Part shown: piece by piece, positions 34,238 through 41,433 of the stretch
Layout: every line of letters starts with the position of its first letter
How positions within the stretch are numbered: the first letter of the stretch is position 1
NCBI GenBank assembly: GCA_964370635.1
Contig: CAYJJU010000011.1
Coordinates: 27,424-91,423, forward strand
Direction of reading: 5' to 3'
Source of the DNA: SIG603 sp964370635
GTDB taxonomy: Bacteria > Bacillota > Clostridia > Oscillospirales > Acutalibacteraceae
Length of the DNA stretch: 64,000 bases
Notes under the pieces: model-generated
What the model saw: the letters and a program-made list of their open reading frames with translations, nothing else
What the model was told of the DNA's origin: nothing
Databases searched by the model: none
Made by a program: the position numbers and the translations under genes

Positions 34238-35285
34238 ACTAAACAGTAAAATAAGGGATTTGTTGCCATATGAGCCTATATCGGGCGATTTTAAAATAAG
34301 GCTAGACGCAAATGAGTCGTATCTTCCTTTTCCAAAAGAATTAAGCGATGAGATTAAATTGGGTTTAGAAAAAACTCAAATTAACAGATATCCCGACTCT
34401 AAGGCCTTAGAGCTTTGTAAGAGTTTTGCGGATTTTTATGGTCTAAATGCAGAAAATGTAGTTGCAGGAAATGGCTCGGATGAGCTTATTTCAATACTTG
34501 TTTCCACTTTTTTATTAAAGGGTGAAAATTATGCGGTTTTTAGCAAAGATTTTTCTATGTATAATTTTTATGGCAGTATTTATGAGGCTAATTGCATAAC
34601 GATAGAAAAAAATGAAGACTGGACGATAGATGTAAAAAAAGCGGTGGAAATTTGCAAAGAAAACGGCGTGAAAATGCTGATTTTTAGCAATCCATGCAAC
34701 CCTACTTCCCTAGGTTTAGGCCGTGAGGATGTGAAGTTTTTAATAGAAAATTTAAGCGACACCTTAATTGTTTTAGACGAGGCCTACATGGAGTTTTGGA
34801 CGCAGTCTTTAATGGAAGATGTGCTAAATTATGATAACTTAATAATACTGAAAACCTGTTCAAAGGCGTTTGGAATGGCGGGAATTAGGGTAGGTTTTGC
34901 GGTGTCACAAAAAAATATTGTAGACGCAATAAAAGCTGTGAAATCGCCGTATAATTTAAACAGCATTTCTCAGATGATAGCGACAAAACTGCTTTTGCGA
35001 AAAGATATTTTGCTTGATGCAACGGCAAAAATCACCGCTCAAACAGAAAAACTATATAATGCGGTAAAACTCTTAGAAAAAGAAAAATCGCTATTTACAG
35101 TGCTTGAAACAAAGACTAATTTCGTGGCTTTAAAATGCGATAAAGCAAAGGAAATTTGGGAATACCTTAAAAATAAAGGAATTGCCGTGAGATGCTTTGG
35201 TGATTTTTTGAGAATTAATGCAGGCAGTGATGAGGAAAACGAAGCACTGCTTTATGAAATTAATAATTATATAAAGGGGGCATAA
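34230..35285 (+). CDS. hisC: Histidinol-phosphate aminotransferase
   Basis: A 351-residue fold-type I aminotransferase: RLDANESYLPFP, NGSDELIS, IFSNPCNPTSLG, VLDEAYMEF and the PLP lysine in TCSKAFGMAGIRVGFA. It transfers the amino group to imidazole-acetol phosphate. It overlaps hisD and lies two bases before hisB, consistent with a single tightly packed operon. Confidence 0.95.
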   Translation: MYKLNSKIRDLLPYEPISGDFKIRLDANESYLPFPKELSDEIKLGLEKTQINRYPDSKALELCKSFADFYGLNAENVVAGNGSDELISILVSTFLLKGENYAVFSKDFSMYNFYGSIYEANCITIEKNEDWTIDVKKAVEICKENGVKMLIFSNPCNPTSLGLGREDVKFLIENLSDTLIVLDEAYMEFWTQSLMEDVLNYDNLIILKTCSKAFGMAGIRVGFAVSQKNIVDAIKAVKSPYNLNSISQMIATKLLLRKDILLDATAKITAQTEKLYNAVKLLEKEKSLFTVLETKTNFVALKCDKAKEIWEYLKNKGIAVRCFGDFLRINAGSDEENEALLYEINNYIKGA

Positions 35286-35287
35286 AA

Positions 35288-35869
35288 ATGGAGCGCATAG
35301 GTGTTATAAACAGGCAGACAAATGAAACAAATATAGAACTTGAACTTTATCTTGATGGTGGAGTGGTTGAAATTTCCACGGGTATTGGATTTTTCGACCA
35401 TATGTTAAATTCCTTTGCCCACCATGGCGGATTTGGACTTATCATAAAGACAGAGGGCGATTTAATTGTCGACTGCCATCATACGGTAGAGGACACGGCG
35501 ATAGTTTTAGGACTTGCAATAAAGCAGGCGCTAGGTGCAAAGCACGGAATAAACCGTTTTGGTGAGGCGAATATCCCAATGGACGAGGCCTTGGCGTTTT
35601 GTGCTATTGATGTAAGCTCCAGACCGTTTTTAGTGTATAATGCCGACATTAAAGAGGAGCGTGTTGGAGATTTTGACACCTGTATGACAGAAGAATTTTT
35701 CAGGGCACTCGCCTTTAATGCAGGGCTTACTCTTCACATAGACTGCAAATACGGCAAAAACGCACATCACATGATAGAGGTCATGTTCAAGGCGTTTGCA
35801 CATGCACTAAGAAAAGCTGTTGCGATTACAGGAGAGTCAATACTCTCGACAAAAGGAACATTAGACTAG
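35288..35869 (+). CDS. hisB: Imidazoleglycerol-phosphate dehydratase
   Basis: A 193-residue monofunctional HisB with the manganese-binding histidine motifs FFDHMLNSFAHHGG, CHHTVEDTAIVLG and NAHHMIEVMFKAFAHALR, and MDEALAFCAIDVS. It dehydrates IGP, the product of HisH/HisF, yet neither of those genes is in this operon: hisA starts nine bases after hisB, where hisH is often found. Confidence 0.96.
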   Translation: MERIGVINRQTNETNIELELYLDGGVVEISTGIGFFDHMLNSFAHHGGFGLIIKTEGDLIVDCHHTVEDTAIVLGLAIKQALGAKHGINRFGEANIPMDEALAFCAIDVSSRPFLVYNADIKEERVGDFDTCMTEEFFRALAFNAGLTLHIDCKYGKNAHHMIEVMFKAFAHALRKAVAITGESILSTKGTLD

Positions 35870-35878
35870 GAGAAAAAA

Positions 35879-36928
35879 ATGATTATTTTACCAGCAATAG
35901 ACATTAAAGACAATAAATGCGTAAGGCTTTTTAGGGGCGATTACTCAACTGCCTCTGTAGTTGCCGGCGATGCGGTGGAAACGGCAAAAGATTTTGAAGA
36001 CTGTGGTGCTTCGTGGATGCATATAGTCGATTTAGACGGCGCTTTAGAGAAAAAACCTGTAAATCACGAGCTTATTTTAAACGTGCGAGAAAATACTAGC
36101 CTTAATATAGAAGTAGGCGGCGGAATACGCTCAATGGACACGGTGGATTTCTACATTGAAAAAGGCGTACAAAGGGTCATTTTAGGCTCTGCCGCACTGC
36201 ATAATCCCGAGTTTGTAAAAGAAGCAATTAAAAAATATGGCGAGAAAATTGCCATAGGAATAGACGCAAGGGATGGTAAAGTCGCGGCAGAGGGCTGGAC
36301 GTCTACAAGCGAGGTCGATTATATTGATTTTGCAAAGCAAATGGAAGAGCTTGGCGCAAAATATATAATTTTCACCGACATATCAAAGGATGGAACACTA
36401 AGCGGGCCTAACCTTGTAATGCTTGATAAAATTAATAGGGCAGTGTCATCAAACATTATCGCAAGCGGCGGTGTGGCCAATTTAAAGGATATTTTAGACC
36501 TTAAGGCCTTGTCACTTTACGGAGCAATTGCCGGCAAGTCTATTTACTCAAAAACACTTGACTTGCGAAGCGCAATAGTTGCGGGAAACAGGATGAAATT
36601 AACTCCGGAGAATGAAGACTTAAATGTGTATTTTAAAAAGTCACCGCTTATACCTGCAGTGGTGCAAGACCATGAAAAACTTGATGTTTTAATGCTTGCA
36701 TACATGAATAGAGAATCTTTGCAAAAAACTTTGGAAACAGGCTATACTTGGTTTTACAGCAGAAGTCGCAAGGCGCTTTGGAATAAAGGTGCGACCTCGG
36801 GCAATTTGCAAAAGGTAGTAAGTATTCACGCAGACTGTGACGACGATACCTTGCTTGTAAAGGTAGTGCAAAAGGGAAACGCCTGCCATACAGGAGAGCG
36901 CAGCTGCTTTTTTAAGGAGATAAAATAA
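35879..36928 (+). CDS. hisA-hisI: HisA-HisI fusion: ProFAR isomerase plus phosphoribosyl-AMP cyclohydrolase
   Basis: A 349-residue two-domain protein. Residues 1 to about 240 are a complete HisA TIM barrel: D8 in AIDI, EVGGGIRSM, D129 in GIDARDGKVAAEGW, TDISKDGT, ASGGVA and a normal end at KTLDLRSAI. Residues about 246-349 are a complete HisI with PAVVQDHEKLDVLMLAYMN, WFYSRSR, LWNKGATSGN and zinc ligands C320 (HADCDDD), C336 and C343 (NACHTGERSCF). The link is under ten residues with no stop codon or frameshift. HisI is usually fused to HisE or separate; in the order hisA-hisF-hisI seen in many operons, removal of hisF would bring these two together. hisF and hisH are absent here. Confidence 0.95.
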   Translation: MIILPAIDIKDNKCVRLFRGDYSTASVVAGDAVETAKDFEDCGASWMHIVDLDGALEKKPVNHELILNVRENTSLNIEVGGGIRSMDTVDFYIEKGVQRVILGSAALHNPEFVKEAIKKYGEKIAIGIDARDGKVAAEGWTSTSEVDYIDFAKQMEELGAKYIIFTDISKDGTLSGPNLVMLDKINRAVSSNIIASGGVANLKDILDLKALSLYGAIAGKSIYSKTLDLRSAIVAGNRMKLTPENEDLNVYFKKSPLIPAVVQDHEKLDVLMLAYMNRESLQKTLETGYTWFYSRSRKALWNKGATSGNLQKVVSIHADCDDDTLLVKVVQKGNACHTGERSCFFKEIK

Positions 36929-37254
36929 TGTTAGATATATTAAGAGAAGAGTATAAAACGATAGTGAGCAGAAAAGAAAACCCGACAGAGGGCTCTTATA
37001 CCTGCTATTTATTTCAAAAGGGACTTGATAAAATCTTAAAAAAATGCGGTGAGGAATGCAGTGAAATGATAATTGCCGCAAAAAATAAGGATAAAAATGA
37101 ACTTGTTATGGAGATGAGCGACTTGATTTTTCACATGACAGTTTTAATGGCAAACGAAGGTATCTGCGTCGAAGATTTAGAAGAAGAGTACCGCAAACGA
37201 AATAAAATAGAGGGCAACTTAAAAACTTTTCATCAGGTGGACAAGAATACATGA
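36928..37254 (+). CDS. hisE: Phosphoribosyl-ATP pyrophosphatase
   Basis: A 108-residue all-alpha NTP pyrophosphohydrolase: NPTEGSYTCYLF, KILKKCGEECSEMIIAAKN and MEMSDLIFHMTVLMA carry the acidic metal ligands. It hydrolyses PR-ATP to PR-AMP, the substrate of the HisI domain encoded just upstream. Start and stop codons overlap by one base (TAATG). Confidence 0.94.
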   Translation: MLDILREEYKTIVSRKENPTEGSYTCYLFQKGLDKILKKCGEECSEMIIAAKNKDKNELVMEMSDLIFHMTVLMANEGICVEDLEEEYRKRNKIEGNLKTFHQVDKNT

Positions 37255-37694
37255 TAATATTTAATAGCAATTTGCCGTGGAATTATGAGGAAAAGGTAAA
37301 AGAGTTTATCAAACCCGATGTCACGGTTTTAAATATCGGTGACTTAGACGATGAGATAAATCATCTTATCCATAATGACCTACTTACTATATGCAATAAA
37401 ATAAAACTACCATTTGAAAACGGTAGTTTTAAACTTGTTTTAAATAAAAATAAAGAGTATGATTTGTCTGAAATTATAAGAGTGCTCACGAAAAACGGGT
37501 ATTTTATTTTAGAACAAGTTGGAAGTAGCGATTTTACAGCACAAGAGCTCTCGCCTTTATATAATCTGGAAAATGAGAGAGAAAAAATAATAAAATCGGG
37601 ACTTAGAATTATTTATGAAAATCAGTTTTATATAAAAATAAGTCCTAAAAAGACCATTCACAGGTTTATCATTATTACAAAAAAGGAGCAATAA
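37251..37694 (+). CDS. Degenerate SAM-methyltransferase-like protein
   Basis: A 147-residue protein. LPWNYEEKVKEFI, LPFENGSFKLVLNKNKEYDLSEIIRVLTKNGYFILEQVG and the hydrophobic ending resemble class I SAM-dependent methyltransferases of Bacillota in which the second block follows motif IV. The usual glycine-rich SAM-binding motif I (LDMGTGGGE type) is replaced by LNIGDLDDE, and about 100 residues of the normal fold are missing, so SAM binding is doubtful. It overlaps hisE by four bases (ATGA) and is translated in the his operon. It may be a decaying gene or a repurposed small protein. Confidence 0.6.
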   Translation: MIIFNSNLPWNYEEKVKEFIKPDVTVLNIGDLDDEINHLIHNDLLTICNKIKLPFENGSFKLVLNKNKEYDLSEIIRVLTKNGYFILEQVGSSDFTAQELSPLYNLENEREKIIKSGLRIIYENQFYIKISPKKTIHRFIIITKKEQ

Positions 37695-37698
37695 GAGT

Positions 37699-39090
37699 AT
37701 GACAAGCGATTTTTTTAGGCCTAAATATCACTACACGGCCGAAAAAGGCTGGATTAACGACCCTAACGGGTTTTCGGTATATAATGGGAAATATCATCTG
37801 TTTGCACAGCACTATCCTCACGACACAAAATGGGGGCCTATGCACTGGTCGCATGCGGTAAGTGAGGACTTAATCACATGGGAGCATTTGCCGATAGCCT
37901 TAATGCCTGATAGGCAGTATGAGATGGACTTAGGCTGTTTTTCGGGCACGGCGGTAGAGCACGACGGAAAACATGTCTTGATGTACACTGCGTGTGCCGG
38001 AAACAATGATGAGGGTATGACTCAGCTCCAGTGCCTTGCGGTAGGCGACGGAGTAAAGTATGAAAAGCACGAGAGTAATCCGGTAATAAATGAAAGCCAT
38101 CTGCCAAGCTTTGCAAGCGCTGTGGATTTTAGAGACCCTAAGGTTTTTAAAGAGGGAGAGTGGTTTTACTGCCTTTTAGGCTCAAAAGTAGTGGAGTTAA
38201 ACATAGGAACTTTGCTGCTATTTAAATCAAAAAATCTTACAGACTGGCAGTATGTTGGCGAAAGCTTAAGAGCACCCAAGGACAAGAGCCTAGGCGTAAT
38301 GTTTGAGTGCCCCGATATTTTTAAAATGGGGGATAAGTATGTGATACTAGTCTCGCCGATGTTTCTTCCAAAAGAGGAAAATAAATATGCAAATGTGTAT
38401 TCAAGTATTTATATGATAGGCGATTTAGACTTGCAAACGGGAAAATTTAACATGGAGTTTTATGATGAAATAGACACAGGCTTTGACTTTTATGCGCCTC
38501 AAACCACAAAGGGCTTAAACGGCGAGCGTGTAATGGTGGCATGGGCGCAGATGTGGGAGAGAAATTTTGTCACAGACCAGTTAAATCAAAGTTTTACAGG
38601 CGCTATGACCATACCACGAGTGATAAGTCTAAAGGGCAATAAACTAATTCAAACACCGCTAAAATCACTGGAAAATTATCATAAACAAAGATATGAAGAT
38701 GTAAACAGTGGCAGCAATAATCTGTTTAGATTAATACTTGATGTGAATTTAAGCGAGGGCGATAAATTTGAGCTTGAATTATTAAAAACGATTACGGGAA
38801 GTTTTAAAATAACTTATGACAAAGCAAGTAAAAACCTTGTTATTGACCGTGAGAAGAGCCTATATAAACTCGATAAACACGAGCTAGAGCGTGAAAATTT
38901 TAATAAAAGATATGTCAAAGTCCAAGGCGACAGGCTAAAACTTGACATTATTGTAGACATAAGTGTAATAGAAATATTTGTAAATGATGGAGAATTTACA
39001 CTAAGCTCAAATTATTATGTTGGAAAAGAAGATGTTTCAAGCGACATCGACACAAATTATACATACGATTTGCAAAAATTCGACCTGTGA
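37699..39090 (+). CDS. Glycoside hydrolase family 32 (sucrose-6-phosphate hydrolase/fructanase type)
   Basis: A 463-residue cytosolic enzyme without signal peptide. The catalytic residues are visible: nucleophile Asp in WINDPNG, transition-state stabiliser in DFRDPKVF, acid/base Glu in FECPDIF; HWSHAVSEDLITWEHLP is also typical. A C-terminal beta-sandwich (about 330-463) completes the fold. It probably releases fructose from sucrose, sucrose phosphate or short fructans. GGAG precedes the ATG, four bases after the previous gene, so it appears to be co-transcribed with his genes although the functions are unrelated. Confidence 0.92.
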   Translation: MTSDFFRPKYHYTAEKGWINDPNGFSVYNGKYHLFAQHYPHDTKWGPMHWSHAVSEDLITWEHLPIALMPDRQYEMDLGCFSGTAVEHDGKHVLMYTACAGNNDEGMTQLQCLAVGDGVKYEKHESNPVINESHLPSFASAVDFRDPKVFKEGEWFYCLLGSKVVELNIGTLLLFKSKNLTDWQYVGESLRAPKDKSLGVMFECPDIFKMGDKYVILVSPMFLPKEENKYANVYSSIYMIGDLDLQTGKFNMEFYDEIDTGFDFYAPQTTKGLNGERVMVAWAQMWERNFVTDQLNQSFTGAMTIPRVISLKGNKLIQTPLKSLENYHKQRYEDVNSGSNNLFRLILDVNLSEGDKFELELLKTITGSFKITYDKASKNLVIDREKSLYKLDKHELERENFNKRYVKVQGDRLKLDIIVDISVIEIFVNDGEFTLSSNYYVGKEDVSSDIDTNYTYDLQKFDL

Positions 39091-39142
39091 AACAAATAAG
39101 TATTAAAAGTTTTACTAAATTTTTTTCAAAAAATTTCGGGTA

Positions 39143-39297
39143 GAGGCTGTGACGTAATTGTTATAATATATAAATTTTTGTAGGGGCGAACCTGTGTGTT
39201 CGCCCGAAACTAATGGTAAAATCCAAGGTTTCGGGCGGTCACGCCCCTACATCTGTCCGTCAATTTGACGAAAATTATTCTATTTCGTCACAGCCCC
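39143..39297. mobile_element. 155-bp MITE-like element, copy 2 (inverted relative to copy 1)
   Basis: It matches the reverse complement of 16814-16968 over its full length with two differences. Termini are GAGGCTGTGACGTAAT and, inverted, GGGGCTGTGACGAAAT. It lies between the GH32 gene and recJ and contains the same nested GTAGGGGCG and GCCCGAAAC palindromes, which can fold in RNA and may stop transcription in both directions. It occupies half of the 301-base gap; the rest shows nothing coding. Confidence 0.8.
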
Positions 39298-39391
39298 TTT
39301 CCTAGCTTTTTATGGAAAACACAAAATTTTAATTGAATATTTATAATTAAAATGTTATTATAATTAGATAATAAGTAAAGTGTGGTGCGGT

Positions 39392-41419
39392 ATGAATATA
39401 AAAAATTGGGAAGTTTTATCGCTTGATAAAGAAAAGGTAGTAAATTTAGCACAAAATTTTGATATACCGGACATAATTGCGATGCTCTTGCAGCTTAGAA
39501 GCTTTGAAAGTAGCGCCTATGATATGCTGTATAAAAGCAAATGGGAAAAAGATCCCTTTGAGTTTATCGACATGGACAAGGCGGTGGAGCGCATTAACAG
39601 GGCGATAGATGATTTTGAGAAAATTGCGGTTTATGGCGATTATGATGCAGACGGTGTTACATCTACTGCGATAATATATTCACATTTGAGCTCGGTAGGT
39701 GCCGATGTCATGTACTATATTCCGGAGCGTGACGGCGAAGGCTATGGAATGAATATTCCAGCGATAGAAGAGCTTTCACGGCAAGGCGTTAAACTAATAG
39801 TCACGGTAGACAACGGCATAGCCTCGGTAAAAGAGGTGGAAAGGGCAAATGAGCTTGGAATTGATGTGGTAATTACAGACCACCACAGGCCGCAGGAGGA
39901 AATTCCAAACGCCTATGCGGTGGTAGACCCATATAGAAAAGATTGTCCGTCAGAATTTAAGGATTATGCAGGTGCAGGAGTTGCGCTTAAACTTGTGATG
40001 GCGCTTGAGTGGGAAAGCGAAATGTCGGGCGAACTGTTTGACGCTTACTGCGACCTTGCAACGATAGGAACCATAGGCGATGTCGTGCCCTTGGTCGATG
40101 AAAATAGAATTTTAGTTAAAAATGGCATAAACGCAATTTATCGTAGCCACAGGCCTGGTATTATCAGTTTGCTAGAGGCCTCAAGCATGAAGAGAATTTC
40201 TGCAACGAGCCTTGCATTTACCATAGTACCCAGAATTAATGCTGCAGGCAGAATGGGCTGTGCGGACAAGGCGCTTAATCTTTTAATTTGCGATAACGAA
40301 GACGACGCACAACTGCTTTGCGAAGTGATTTGTAAGGAAAATGAAAAAAGAAAAACGACCCAAGAAGAAGTTTACCAAAAAGCGGTTGAAATCATAGAAA
40401 ATGACGAAAGTATTAAAAATTCAAGACTTATTGTAGTATGCGGTGAAAACTGGCATCACGGCGTTTTGGGGATAGTTTCGGCAAAAATTACGCAAAAGTA
40501 CGGAAAACCGTCCATTGTGCTATCTATCGAAGAGGGCGAGGCAAAAGGAAGTGGGCGCAGTATAGAGGGAGTTTCACTTTTTGAGGCTTTAAGTGCTTGC
40601 AAAGACATATTAATTAAATTTGGCGGACACCCAATGGCCGCAGGCCTTAGCCTAAATAGAGAAAATATAAACGAGTTTAGAAGTAAGATTAATTTGTTTT
40701 GCAAGGAAAAATATAATTATATGCCCGTGCCAAAGACTTTGCTTGACTGCAAGCTAATGCCCGTGGCACTTACGGTGGAACTTGCGGAAGATTTAACGCT
40801 TTTAGAGCCATTTGGAACCGGAAATGTAGTGCCAAAATTCGGACTTTTTTCCATGATTTTAGAAAAAATTGTCCCTGTAAGTGGGGGCAAGCATTTAAGA
40901 CTGCATTTTAAAAGAGACGGCGTAAGTATAAGCTGTATGATGTTTTCTTGCACTCCCGATGAATTTTTGTACCTGGAAAATTCTTTGCTCGATTTGGCGG
41001 TAAATATAGATGTGAATGAATTTAGAGGTGCTAAAAATCTTACGATAATGATAAATGACATTAAACCGACAAAACTAGACATGGATGAAAGCATAAAAAC
41101 ATATAAAATCTATGAAAATACACTTAGAAATGAAAGCTTGACAGAAGAAGATAAAGCGGAAATCATGCCGTCAAGAGAGGATTTCGCACTGGTTTACAGG
41201 GCGTTAAAAGCCAACAGCGAAATTAAATCTATACTAGAATTTTTGATAGGCCTTGACAATATAAATCTTGGAAAACTGCTATTTATGCTTGATGTCATGA
41301 AAGAGAGAGGCCTAATCGGTATTAAGGGTAAGGGTGCAGAAAATGTGCAAAATGTAAGCATCTTGCCAATTGATAAAAAAGTTGACATATTTGCATCACC
41401 ACTGTTTGAAAAATTATAA
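39392..41419 (+). CDS. recJ: Single-stranded-DNA exonuclease RecJ
   Basis: A 675-residue DHH-family nuclease. Metal-binding motifs: VYGDYDADGVTSTA (motif I), TVDNGIAS, D163-H164-H165 in VITDHHRPQEE, then GTIGDVVPL and GHPMAAGLS of the DHHA1 domain, plus an OB-like region. It degrades 5' single-stranded ends in recombination and repair. The ATG at 39392 is chosen; an in-frame GTG four codons upstream is possible and the ribosome-binding site is weak for both. It is 14 bases before rel, an order common in Bacillota. Confidence 0.93.
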   Translation: MNIKNWEVLSLDKEKVVNLAQNFDIPDIIAMLLQLRSFESSAYDMLYKSKWEKDPFEFIDMDKAVERINRAIDDFEKIAVYGDYDADGVTSTAIIYSHLSSVGADVMYYIPERDGEGYGMNIPAIEELSRQGVKLIVTVDNGIASVKEVERANELGIDVVITDHHRPQEEIPNAYAVVDPYRKDCPSEFKDYAGAGVALKLVMALEWESEMSGELFDAYCDLATIGTIGDVVPLVDENRILVKNGINAIYRSHRPGIISLLEASSMKRISATSLAFTIVPRINAAGRMGCADKALNLLICDNEDDAQLLCEVICKENEKRKTTQEEVYQKAVEIIENDESIKNSRLIVVCGENWHHGVLGIVSAKITQKYGKPSIVLSIEEGEAKGSGRSIEGVSLFEALSACKDILIKFGGHPMAAGLSLNRENINEFRSKINLFCKEKYNYMPVPKTLLDCKLMPVALTVELAEDLTLLEPFGTGNVVPKFGLFSMILEKIVPVSGGKHLRLHFKRDGVSISCMMFSCTPDEFLYLENSLLDLAVNIDVNEFRGAKNLTIMINDIKPTKLDMDESIKTYKIYENTLRNESLTEEDKAEIMPSREDFALVYRALKANSEIKSILEFLIGLDNINLGKLLFMLDVMKERGLIGIKGKGAENVQNVSILPIDKKVDIFASPLFEKL

Positions 41420-41433
41420 TTAAGGGGTAGTTT

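Noticed and set aside
35879..36928. Frameshift or assembly error creating the HisA-HisI fusion
   Set aside because: Both domains are complete, the linker is short and in frame, and flanking overlaps (TAATG with hisE) are typical; an error would have to delete all of hisF precisely.
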